Origin: Achromobacter dolens
GTDB lineage: Bacteria > Pseudomonadota > Gammaproteobacteria > Burkholderiales > Burkholderiaceae_B
NCBI RefSeq assembly: GCF_902859745.1
Contig: NZ_CADIJW010000026.1
Location: 1 to 64,000, forward strand
Reading direction: 5' to 3'
DNA length: 64,000 nucleotides
This document shows positions 1-7,354 of the stretch, one piece after another (the stretch's first letter is position 1; the number at the start of each line of letters is the position of its first letter). The notes below the pieces were generated by a model, which did no database searches, had not been told where the DNA came from, and worked only from the letters and a program-made list of their open reading frames with translations. Both the position numbers and the translations under genes were made by a program.

Positions 1-170
1 GGATACGCTTTTATAACCACCGGCGCCCGCACCAGGCGCTCGGCATGAAGACCCCGGCTGAGGCATTTGCATTAGCCGCTTAAACTGAGCAGGTTCTGCT
101 GGGTCATTACATATACGACAAAGCTCGATAGCCAAACCACAACGAATCTTACGAAAGAAAGAGGGCGAAA

Positions 171-1136
171 GTGAATGATTCATCAGGTGCGCCGTTTGAG
201 AGACTGTTAGATACGATCGACGGTTTGGACAACGTCTTAAAAGAAGTTGATGCCAACCCTCAACTTCACCAGCCGCGCCTGCTGTTCTTGAGAATGCAAG
301 CAGATGAACCCCAAGTTGATGCCTTGGCAGAATTGTTGACTGACTTGCTCGTGGACTATGCAATTCCGTTGAAAAAACGACGAAAAGCTAATGAAATTGG
401 CAATGCCTCAACAACCGGGGGCAGCACAGCGATGCATATGCGTCTCTATCGTGAAGCTAAGCGTTTGCTCATCGAATATGAGAAGGCCAATCAAGGACGC
501 TATGGGGAGCTTGGAGAGTTATTGTCTTACGCCATCGCCGTTCGCTACCTAGGTGCAGCGCAAATTGGGTCAAAAATGGCCCTCAAAACTGCTCAAGGCA
601 TGCCTGTCCATGGTGCAGATGGTCTTCATGCAAGAGCCAATTCCGACGGAACAGTTACATTTTTCGTGCTTGAGTCAAAGGTCATGCCAGACGCAACTGA
701 TGCGTCCAGAGATATGGTTGCTTCGATTGCAGAATATCGAGCCGACCGGTCTAAAAAACTCAATGAACTCAGACTAATCAATGACCTTTCAAATCTGGAT
801 GCCCTTGTTGGAGAGCAGCGCGACGCAGCCAAGTCTTTCTTCAATGCATACGAGGGTAGTGGAGAGCATCTTAGACGCAGAGATGTCCATGTGGGCAGTT
901 TGGTTTTCAGCGAAATAGCTTATCAAGACCGGCTACCTATAGATCATCAAAAGCCGATATCTATCCACGAAGATAATTTCGCAAAAAATTACACGGCAAA
1001 ACATCCCCGATTCAAAGCCAACCTTGAACGGCAGGCTAGCGCTAAGAACCTTGACCTTGGCCACTGTATCGTCTTTCTTATTGCCGTACCGGATATAAAC
1101 GAGCTCAAGCGGATCTTTTCGGAACTAAATAAATGA
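171..1136 (+). CDS. hamA: HamA-like nuclease subunit of a Hachiman defence system (DUF1837)
   Basis: Predicted effector nuclease of the two-gene Hachiman anti-phage system. The 321-residue protein has the DUF1837 pattern of a PD-(D/E)XK-type fold: acidic residues in the GELGEL segment (about 112-117), an Asp in GADGLH (148-153) and an E-x-K triad end (ESK, 168-170) on a hydrophobic strand. In studied HamAB systems HamA is a DNase held in check by the HamB helicase. The start is a GTG at 171 with an AGAGGG ribosome site just upstream. The stop overlaps the next gene's ATG (ATGA, 1133-1136), so the two are translationally coupled. G+C is visibly lower than in the rest of the window, as expected for an acquired island gene. 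Family assignment is from motifs and pairing, not from a search. Confidence 0.82.
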   Translation: MNDSSGAPFERLLDTIDGLDNVLKEVDANPQLHQPRLLFLRMQADEPQVDALAELLTDLLVDYAIPLKKRRKANEIGNASTTGGSTAMHMRLYREAKRLLIEYEKANQGRYGELGELLSYAIAVRYLGAAQIGSKMALKTAQGMPVHGADGLHARANSDGTVTFFVLESKVMPDATDASRDMVASIAEYRADRSKKLNELRLINDLSNLDALVGEQRDAAKSFFNAYEGSGEHLRRRDVHVGSLVFSEIAYQDRLPIDHQKPISIHEDNFAKNYTAKHPRFKANLERQASAKNLDLGHCIVFLIAVPDINELKRIFSELNK

Positions 1137-3778
1137 TAAGCTTTGCATCAGAGCTCTCTAATGACATTCGTCTAAATTCCTCATTTTGGAAAGATCTAGC
1201 CTCACTTCGAGCTGTAGGTATACGTACCACCCTCCTCGCTGAAAATTCTAAAGACTTAATCGTTGTGGAGCCGAGAGTAAATGGTCCTCTCCTAGAGCGT
1301 GAAGCCTTGGTTAGACTGCTGAACTCTGCAAGTATATTTGCGCAAGCTGAGGACGAGGTGAGCCACGATCTTGCACAGCAAATCGCGGTTTTTGCCTCTC
1401 TTGCTTCCGACGAAACAGATGTTCATGATGCTGCGGTACACATCCTTACTGGCCTAGGAAATTTTCCTGGTTTATCAAAAATTGACAGTGCAATCTCAGA
1501 AAGCCCTAGACTCCAAACACGCATACGCAATGCTCTATTACGCGAACTGAATTCAGTAGAAATGGCGGGGAAGCGGGTTGCTTTGACCGAGTTTCAGCTT
1601 GATGTGTGGGAAAGTCTGCGATCTCAGCTTTCAACAGCAGTATCGGCCCCTACATCCGCTGGCAAATCTTTTGTCGTGATGGAATACCTCTGCGAGAGTG
1701 CTATCGCTGCAGATTCTTATACGGCACTCTACATTGCTCCTACGCGCGCTTTACTGGCGGAAATCCAGGGAAAACTTGAGAAGCGCTTGGCATCTGTTAG
1801 CGCCAAGCTCCGGGTTACAACTGTTCCAGTACTTGATCCTGAAAGACGGCCGAAGCAAATATATGTGCTGACCCAAGAGCGAGCACAACTATTGCTTTCT
1901 ACTGTAGACGTCAGTGGGCTCATAAACCTGGTAATTATCGACGAGGCTCAAGCCATTGGCGAGGACAGCCGCGGAATGATTCTCCAGGATGCGGTGGAAA
2001 AAATTCGAACAGCGAATCCAAACGCACGCTTCCTATTTCTCGCTCCAGGAGCAAGCGGCTTTGAGCTTGTCGGAAATAGTGTCGGTATTTCTGACCTCCA
2101 AATTAAGGAGACCGGACTGTCGCCGGTTGTCCAGAATCGTATCAGCGTACGCTTCCCTATCGAAAACGAGCACTTGGTAGAACTTAATCTGGTGACCCCG
2201 GAAAATTTTGACCACATTGGCTCTTATACATTCGACCGTGGTTTTGCCCTTTCAAATGACGCGAAGCTTGCAGCCGTTGCCGAAGAGTTTGGCGCTTCTG
2301 GTAGGTCGCTCGTATATGCCACGGGTGCCAAAAACGCCGAAGACTTGACATCACTAATTGCTCTAAACCGAAACGACAAGGATTCCGCGTCCCTGAAGGA
2401 ACTAGCAAAATTTGTAGAAAAGCATATCCACAAGCAGTATTCACTGTCGCAATTCATACGGCGTGGAGTTGCTTTTCACTATGGCAATATGCCCAGTCTT
2501 CTACGAGAAGGAATTGAAGCCAGTTTTCGTGAAGGTGAACTTGACTATCTATGCTGCACAACGACACTTTTCCAAGGCGTCAATTTGCCGGCAAGAAATG
2601 TTTTTATTGACACACCTACCCGAGGAAATAGGGGTGAACCTCTTGATGAAGCTGCGCTTTGGAACTTTGCAGGGCGTGCCGGCCGGCTAGGCGAAGAGGT
2701 CGTCGGAAACGTCTTCCTAGTCAACTACGAAAACTGGGATACACAGCCCTTAACCACGCGTAGACCGTTCAAAATGAAGGTTGCGTTTAAGGATGCCATA
2801 GAAGAAGGCTTCGATGAAGTTGTTGATGTTCTAGAAGCAGCAAGCCAATCAAGCATTAGCGAAGATCGGAATGGAGCAGATGACCGCATTACAGCAGCAG
2901 CTGGCCTCGTACTATTTCGGACAGCTCAAGGAAGCCTAGACTCGCTTTTAGACAGAGCCGACTTAAATCTCACCCAGGTACAAAAAACACACCTTACAGA
3001 AAGAGCTGATCGCGCGCTCTCACACCTTGGCTTACCTCTCGAGGTTCTGAATAGTAGCTGGATGATTGATCCTGTCGCGTTAGCAAGCTTATTGAAAAGA
3101 CAGAGAGAGTTGATCCGCAAGAGCGAGTTCAGTAAGCTCCTGCCTGTAAATCCATCAAATGATTCATATGCCGTATATAACAGCATATTTCGACGCATGT
3201 ACAAGCACCTTGGCGGCCTTACTCTCAGCGGGGATGAAGGTAAGCGGTCACGTAGCTTTGTCAACCATGTTACCGTTACCGCGATTAAATGGATGCGGGG
3301 CGAGCCTCTTACCCAGTTAGTTCATGAGGCAGTCAAATATAAACTGTCAGTTGCCAAAAAGTCACCTAGGTCAAAGCCTGAGCAAGCTATTGTGGACTCT
3401 GCCATCCGCGACATGTTCACTCTTATTGAGCAGACCATTAGGTTTAGGCTCGTTCAATGGGCAAAGGCTTATGTAGACCTCCTCAAATTCGCACTTGCTG
3501 CTGAGGGCCGTTCCGACATGGTGCCCGGGGTTTATGATTTTGCGCTTGCCTTGGAACTTGGAGTTTCAACTACAACAGGCAGGTCTCTCGTCGAATTCGG
3601 GCTATCACGAATTACAGCATCGGCGATTGCGAGCTTGATTACTGATTCATCTCTCCCACCCGAAAAAGTCAAGGCGTGGATTCGCGCTCAACCTGAGGAG
3701 TTACTATCTCAGTTGTCAGAACTAATAATTTCCGAGCTACGGGCCAAGGACTTACTTCCTACAAGTACTGTTAATTAA
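1133..3778 (+). CDS. hamB: HamB-like superfamily 2 helicase of a Hachiman defence system
   Basis: An 881-residue SF2 helicase. Visible motifs are a Q-like FQLDVWE segment (about 154-160), motif I APTSAGKS (172-179), motif Ia IAPTRALLAE (201-210), motif II DEAQ (270-273), a PGAS motif III (about 305-308), motif V in TTTLFQGVNLPAR (about 476-488) and motif VI AGRAGR (about 512-517). The motif V/VI style is that of Ski2/Hel308-like helicases. The C-terminal 330 residues are helical with no recognised domain. In known HamAB systems HamB senses foreign or damaged DNA and controls the HamA nuclease. It overlaps hamA by 4 bp. Low G+C and AT-rich codon use mark it as island cargo. A generic DNA-repair helicase is possible, but the adjacent DUF1837 gene makes Hachiman much more likely. 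Confidence 0.83.
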   Translation: MISFASELSNDIRLNSSFWKDLASLRAVGIRTTLLAENSKDLIVVEPRVNGPLLEREALVRLLNSASIFAQAEDEVSHDLAQQIAVFASLASDETDVHDAAVHILTGLGNFPGLSKIDSAISESPRLQTRIRNALLRELNSVEMAGKRVALTEFQLDVWESLRSQLSTAVSAPTSAGKSFVVMEYLCESAIAADSYTALYIAPTRALLAEIQGKLEKRLASVSAKLRVTTVPVLDPERRPKQIYVLTQERAQLLLSTVDVSGLINLVIIDEAQAIGEDSRGMILQDAVEKIRTANPNARFLFLAPGASGFELVGNSVGISDLQIKETGLSPVVQNRISVRFPIENEHLVELNLVTPENFDHIGSYTFDRGFALSNDAKLAAVAEEFGASGRSLVYATGAKNAEDLTSLIALNRNDKDSASLKELAKFVEKHIHKQYSLSQFIRRGVAFHYGNMPSLLREGIEASFREGELDYLCCTTTLFQGVNLPARNVFIDTPTRGNRGEPLDEAALWNFAGRAGRLGEEVVGNVFLVNYENWDTQPLTTRRPFKMKVAFKDAIEEGFDEVVDVLEAASQSSISEDRNGADDRITAAAGLVLFRTAQGSLDSLLDRADLNLTQVQKTHLTERADRALSHLGLPLEVLNSSWMIDPVALASLLKRQRELIRKSEFSKLLPVNPSNDSYAVYNSIFRRMYKHLGGLTLSGDEGKRSRSFVNHVTVTAIKWMRGEPLTQLVHEAVKYKLSVAKKSPRSKPEQAIVDSAIRDMFTLIEQTIRFRLVQWAKAYVDLLKFALAAEGRSDMVPGVYDFALALELGVSTTTGRSLVEFGLSRITASAIASLITDSSLPPEKVKAWIRAQPEELLSQLSELIISELRAKDLLPTSTVN

Positions 3779-3804
3779 TATAAATAGCTCTCTCCTGTAT
3801 TGTG

Positions 3805-3832
3805 CCGAAATTTCGGTACAGTACAGGTACAG
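3805..3832. repeat. Palindrome and tandem GTACAG repeats near the island end
   Basis: A perfect 12-bp palindrome CCGAAATTTCGG (3805-3816) is followed at once by three closely spaced GTACA(G) units (to 3832). It sits between the hamB stop and the tRNA-derived attachment site. It could be a weak terminator without a T-tract or an arm-type recombinase binding site. The function is not determined; only the repeats are seen. The rest of 3779-3951 shows no gene. Confidence 0.5.
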
Positions 3833-3951
3833 CGCCCAGTTTTCACCAATTCAGTTAAAATACGCTAACCTACTGATTTTAAACTGATCGTACCTATTTC
3901 AACCTTCACTAGATTTCGCCCCATTTCTCTGTAGAAGCACTGTAAAACACC

Positions 3952-4006
3952 GACTCAAAATCCCCCGCCGCAAGGCGTGCCGGTTCGATTCCGGCCCCGG
4001 GCACCA
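3952..4006 (+). repeat. Partial tRNA-Leu(CAA) 3' half: probable attR of a genomic island
   Basis: These 55 bases match the 3' half of a bacterial tRNA-Leu: anticodon loop CTCAAAA (anticodon CAA), 3' anticodon strand TCCCC, a long class-II variable arm (CCGCCGCAAGGCG), a complete T-arm around GGTTCGATTCC, the 3' acceptor strand CCCGGGC, discriminator A and encoded CCA. The 5' half is missing: the bases before it do not pair with the anticodon stem. This is the signature left by integration into the 3' end of a tRNA gene. The intact tRNA and integrase should lie left of the window, and everything from there to 4006, including the Hachiman genes, is the island. Confidence 0.85.
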
Positions 4007-4011
4007 GATTG

Positions 4012-4045
4012 AAAAAGCCGCTCCTGCTACGCAGAGCGGCTTTTT
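4012..4045 (+). terminator. Rho-independent terminator, probably the native tRNA terminator
   Basis: The arms AAAAAGCCGCTC and GAGCGGCTTTTT flank a 10-nt loop. The hairpin starts 5 bases after the tRNA CCA and has T-runs on both strands, so it can also stop the leftward toxin-antitoxin transcript that ends at 4058. Confidence 0.85.
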
Positions 4046-4057
4046 GTTTGCGCGGCG

Positions 4058-4360
4058 CTATGCGTGCGCGGTGTCCTTGCCCTTGGCGACGGCGGTGAGC
4101 GATACGCCCAATGCATCCATGACCCGGCGCAGCGTCAGGTAGCTTGGGTTGGCGCCCGGCGCGAGCACGCGGTAAAGGTTCGTGCGCGCCAGGCCGGTCT
4201 CCTTCGCAATGGCCCCGATACCGCGCGCGCGGGCAACATCGCCAAGCGCCTGGAGAAAAGCGTCCGGATCGGGATCGGCCGCCGCGTCCGCCAGGTAATG
4301 CGCAATGGTCTCGTCATCGGCCAGATAATTCGCCGGATCGAAATCACGCAACTGGGTCAT
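4058..4360 (-). CDS. HigA-like XRE-family antitoxin
   Basis: A 100-residue antidote protein of the addiction-module type. The C-terminal half is a helix-turn-helix (around IGAIAKETGLARTNLYRVL) and the N-terminal MTQLRDFDPANYL segment is typical of the TIGR02684-like group. It should neutralise the toxin encoded just upstream and repress the operon. The start at 4360 was chosen because its ATG overlaps the toxin stop (ATGA, 4357-4360) and the recognisable domain begins there. The toxin-first order matches higBA-type modules. It lies immediately outside the island attachment site. Confidence 0.85.
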   Translation of the reverse strand: MTQLRDFDPANYLADDETIAHYLADAAADPDPDAFLQALGDVARARGIGAIAKETGLARTNLYRVLAPGANPSYLTLRRVMDALGVSLTAVAKGKDTAHA

Positions 4361-4665
4361 TTGAATGCCTTCCCTTTGAGTTCGGCCCATAGCCGCTTCG
4401 CGGTCGCAATGTCGCGCGCCTGGGACTTCTTGTCGCCACCGCACAGCAGCAAGTACAGGTCCTGCCCCTGGCGGCGGTAATAGACCCGATAACCAGCGCC
4501 CGCGTCGATCCGCATTTCACTGATGCCGTCACCAACGGGCGCTATATCGCCGAAATGCCCGGCCATTGCACGGGCCAGCCGACGCAAGATCAGCGCCTTG
4601 GCCCGCATGTCCCGCAACCCCAAGATCCATCTTGAAAAAACGTCGGTTTCGCGGAACCTCAACAT
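4357..4665 (-). CDS. HigB/RelE-superfamily toxin
   Basis: A 102-residue protein of the RelE/ParE-fold killer family (TIGR02683-like): basic, with the features LRDMRAKALILRRL, GDGISEMRIDAGAGYRVYY and LLLCGGDKKSQ, ending in AKRLWAELK. Such toxins are ribosome-dependent mRNA interferases. A longer in-frame start at 4752 exists, but the family begins at the Met at 4665. It is co-transcribed with the antitoxin (4-bp overlap). Confidence 0.83.
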   Translation of the reverse strand: MLRFRETDVFSRWILGLRDMRAKALILRRLARAMAGHFGDIAPVGDGISEMRIDAGAGYRVYYRRQGQDLYLLLCGGDKKSQARDIATAKRLWAELKGKAFK

Positions 4666-4811
4666 TTCAGCATTGTCGCTCAAAAGGGATAAAAGCCCAA
4701 CTGCATATGGCGCAAAGACGCGCAGCGCGCCATCCGCGACAGGAAAGCGCATGAGCCGCCCGGGCCATCAACTTGCAGAGTAAGCTCCCCGACAAGCACG
4801 GAGACCTCGAC

Positions 4812-5104
4812 ATGGACATTTACGAGCGCCCTTTCGATTGGGTGTCCGCGACCGAAGGGAGAGCCCGATTCGCCGGGGGCATCCGCAGCTGGGACGAACG
4901 CGGACACGACATCTATGCGGCCGATGTGGATGGCAAGGTCATGTATGGCGAGATCGCCAGGACCTTTCTTCCCAACCAGGACGACTTCAACATATCCAGA
5001 TCGTGTCGTTCGGCTATGGCGTGCGCGAACACGTCGGCATGCCGCGGCCGGCCGGCGCGCCGGCGCGAGCGATCATGATCCGCGCGGAGCTTCCCTCCGC
5101 CTGA
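4812..5104 (+). pseudogene. Small conserved-looking ORF broken by a single-base deletion
   Basis: An ORF starts at the ATG at 4812 (GGAGA 7 bases upstream) with MDIYERPFDWV and runs in frame to about 4990. A sensible continuation (HIQIVSFGYGVREHVGMP, ending RAELPSA) then lies in the -1 register and stops at 5104. Restoring one C at 4990/4991 (AACCAT instead of AACAT) joins the two into one protein of about 97 residues. The family is not recognised. Either the gene is inactivated in this strain or the base is a sequencing error. Programmed frameshifting is unlikely because no slippery heptamer is present. Confidence 0.6.
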
Positions 5105-5135
5105 GCGTGATCATTGCTTCACGCCAGGCGCGATC

Positions 5136-5459
5136 TCAATACCGCCCCCAACGCCCCTCGTAATACACCCAATGCCCATGCCGCTGGCGCCACTCGGGAC
5201 GGTGATACACATAGCCCGGCCGCGCCGGTAACCAGGCGCCCTCGATCCAGGCATGGCGGCCGCCGACCCATTCCCAATGGCCCGGCGCCCACACATAGCC
5301 CACGCGCGGCGGCGGCACGACTTCCACCCGGGGCGGCGGCGGCGCCACGTCGATGCTGATGGCCACGCCGGCCTGCGCGACGCCGGGCACGGCGAGCGCC
5401 CCCAGGGACAGGACCGCCGCGGCACCCGCGGTCATGGCGGCTTTGACTAGACTCTTCAT
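5136..5459 (-). CDS. Exported YXWGXW-repeat protein
   Basis: A 107-residue protein with a clear Sec signal peptide (MKSLVKAAMT, Ala-rich core, cleavage near AQAG), a proline-rich linker (APPPPRVEVVPPPRVG), then three aromatic repeats of the YxWxxGxW type (YVWAPGHWEW, HAWIEGAWL, HWVYYEGRWGRY). It should reside in the periplasm or envelope. The molecular role of the family is unknown. The start at 5459 follows a GGGAG ribosome site. It is transcribed alone. The 290 bp between it and the next gene show nothing else clear. Confidence 0.8.
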   Translation of the reverse strand: MKSLVKAAMTAGAAAVLSLGALAVPGVAQAGVAISIDVAPPPPRVEVVPPPRVGYVWAPGHWEWVGGRHAWIEGAWLPARPGYVYHRPEWRQRHGHWVYYEGRWGRY

Positions 5460-5752
5460 GATGCATCTCCCTCGCAATCGCGTCAGCCGATGCGGACGCG
5501 GTGAGGGCAGTGTGCGCGGAAGGAATTATCGAAATGGTTACGCGTCGGGGGCAGACGGTTTCAGTGGATTTCCGCAGTAGCGCTCCTCACGCCAGCGGCC
5601 CGCGCCGGCGCCATCCGGCCCCGTAAATTCCGCCCAGTGGATTTAACGGGAATTCCCTGATTCTCCGCCCCAGGCCCGGCCGATACCATTCGCCGCATTT
5701 CCGCCTGTCGGCGGACATAGACCCATAAGTTGCGCGCCCGCGCGGAGACACC

Positions 5753-6769
5753 ATGAAAGCACTGACTACCGTCGCGGCAGGCGCCGCGCTTCTTCTCTCG
5801 TCGTGGGGCGCCAGCGCGGGCGCGACGTTCGAGAACGTCAAGAACAAAGGCTTCGTGCAGTGCGGCGTGTCCACCGGCGTGGCCGGCTTCTCGGTCAACG
5901 ACAGCAAGGGCGGCTGGACGGGCCTGGACGTGGACCTGTGCCGCGCGCTGGCCGTGACCATGTTCGGCGATGCCTCCAAGTCGAAGATCATGGCCGTCAG
6001 CGCGGTGCAGCGCTTCACCGCGCTGCAGTCCGGCGAAGTCGACGTCCTGCCGCGCAACACCACCCTGGTCATGACGCGCGACACCACGTTGGGCCTGATC
6101 GGCGTGGGCGTGAACTACTACGACAGCCAGGGCATCATGGTGAACAAGTCGCTGAACGTGAAAAGCGCCAAGGAGCTGGACGGCGCCACCGTCTGCGTGC
6201 AGCCCGGCACCACCACCGAACTGAATCTGTCCGACTGGTTCCGCTCGCAGAACATCGCCTTCAAGCCGGTGGTGGTCGAGCGCATGGATGAAATCGTCCG
6301 CGCCTTCGCGGTGGGCCGCTGCGACGCCTTCACCGGCGACAAGTCGCAACTGGCCGCGGCCCGCACCAATCTCGAAAACCCCGAGAAATACGACATCCTG
6401 CCGGAGAACTTCTCCAAGGAACCGCTGGGCCCCATGGTGCGCCAGGGCGACGAGCAATGGTTCAACGTGGTCCGCTGGACCCTGTTCGCGATGCTGGAAG
6501 CCGAGGAGTACGGCGTCACCTCGAAGAACGTGGACGAGATGCTCAAGAGCACTAACCCCAACGTGCAACGCCTGCTGGGCGTGACGCCGGGAATGGGCAA
6601 GAACCTGGGCGTGGACGACAAGTGGGCCTACAACGTCATCAAGCAGATCGGCAATTATGGCGAGAGCTTCGAGAAGAATCTGGGCGCCAGCAGCCCGCTG
6701 GAGCTGGCGCGGGGGTTGAACGCGTCGTATCGGAATGGCGGGTTGATGTATGGGTGGCCGGTGCGGTAA
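5753..6769 (+). CDS. Periplasmic general L-amino-acid binding protein, AapJ-like
   Basis: A 338-residue ABC-transporter binding protein of SBP family 3. It has an N-terminal signal peptide (cleavage near GASAG) and the typical segments RGFVQCGV-like KGFVQCGVS, GLDVDLCRALA, GEVDVLPRNTT and GATVCVQPGTTTE. Closest in style to AapJ/BztA, which bind a broad range of L-amino acids. The start is supported by GGAGA 5 bases upstream. No permease or ATPase genes accompany it, so it probably feeds a transporter encoded elsewhere. A terminator follows. Confidence 0.85.
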   Translation: MKALTTVAAGAALLLSSWGASAGATFENVKNKGFVQCGVSTGVAGFSVNDSKGGWTGLDVDLCRALAVTMFGDASKSKIMAVSAVQRFTALQSGEVDVLPRNTTLVMTRDTTLGLIGVGVNYYDSQGIMVNKSLNVKSAKELDGATVCVQPGTTTELNLSDWFRSQNIAFKPVVVERMDEIVRAFAVGRCDAFTGDKSQLAAARTNLENPEKYDILPENFSKEPLGPMVRQGDEQWFNVVRWTLFAMLEAEEYGVTSKNVDEMLKSTNPNVQRLLGVTPGMGKNLGVDDKWAYNVIKQIGNYGESFEKNLGASSPLELARGLNASYRNGGLMYGWPVR

Positions 6770-6790
6770 GACGGCTATCCGACAGGACGA

Positions 6791-6815
6791 GCGGGCGCGC
6801 AGAGCGCCCGTTTTC
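6791..6815 (+). terminator. Rho-independent terminator after the amino-acid binding protein
   Basis: Arms CGGGCGC (6792-6798) and GCGCCCG (6804-6810) form a short-loop hairpin followed by TTTTC, 22 bases after the stop at 6769. Confidence 0.8.
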
Positions 6816-6966
6816 TTGGGCGCCCTGCTGCCATCCATTCCAAGATGTAAGCACAGCCCACCAAGCGCCGGCCGCGTCCTGAACCCCGTTTATGATGGCG
6901 TCGTAGCGAGTCCGCCCAAATGCGTTACTCTCCCCACCCCAATCATTCCCCCGCAAGGAGCCCAAC

Positions 6967-7248
6967 ATGGCACAAGCCTCCGCCCGCCACATCCTGGTTT
7001 CGACCGAAGCCAAGGCCAACGAACTGAAGACCGCCATCGAAAACGGCGCCGACTTCGCCCAACTGGCCAAGGAAAACTCGAGCTGCCCGTCGAGCCGCGA
7101 CGGCGGCAACCTGGGCACGTTCGGCCCGGGCCAGATGGTCAAGGAATTCGACACCGTGGTGTTCAGCGCCCCGGTCGGCGAAGTCCAGGGCCCGGTGAAG
7201 ACCCAGTTCGGTTACCACCTGGTCGAAGTGACCAGCCGCAAGGACTGA
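6967..7248 (+). CDS. Parvulin-type peptidyl-prolyl cis-trans isomerase (PpiC family)
   Basis: A 93-residue stand-alone parvulin domain with no signal peptide, so cytoplasmic. It shows the hallmark segments ARHILVST, GADFAQLAKENS, SRDGGNLGTFGPGQMV, FDTVVFS and TQFGYHLVEV. It catalyses prolyl isomerisation in substrate proteins. AAGGAG lies 6 bases before the ATG. It has its own terminator, so it is monocistronic. Length and sequence match E. coli PpiC (93 residues). Confidence 0.9.
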   Translation: MAQASARHILVSTEAKANELKTAIENGADFAQLAKENSSCPSSRDGGNLGTFGPGQMVKEFDTVVFSAPVGEVQGPVKTQFGYHLVEVTSRKD

Positions 7249-7273
7249 GTCCTCGCCTGAGCAGGCCAAGAGT

Positions 7274-7308
7274 CCGTCGCCGGCGCATCGCCGGCGGCGG
7301 TTTTTTTT
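7274..7308 (+). terminator. Strong rho-independent terminator after ppiC
   Basis: A long GC-rich inverted repeat (arms around CGCCGGCG and CGCCGGCGGCGG) is followed by eight T residues (7301-7308). Confidence 0.9.
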
Positions 7309-7354
7309 GGAGCGGCAAAACGGCCCGCGGCGCAGCCGCAAGCCTGCCCACCCC

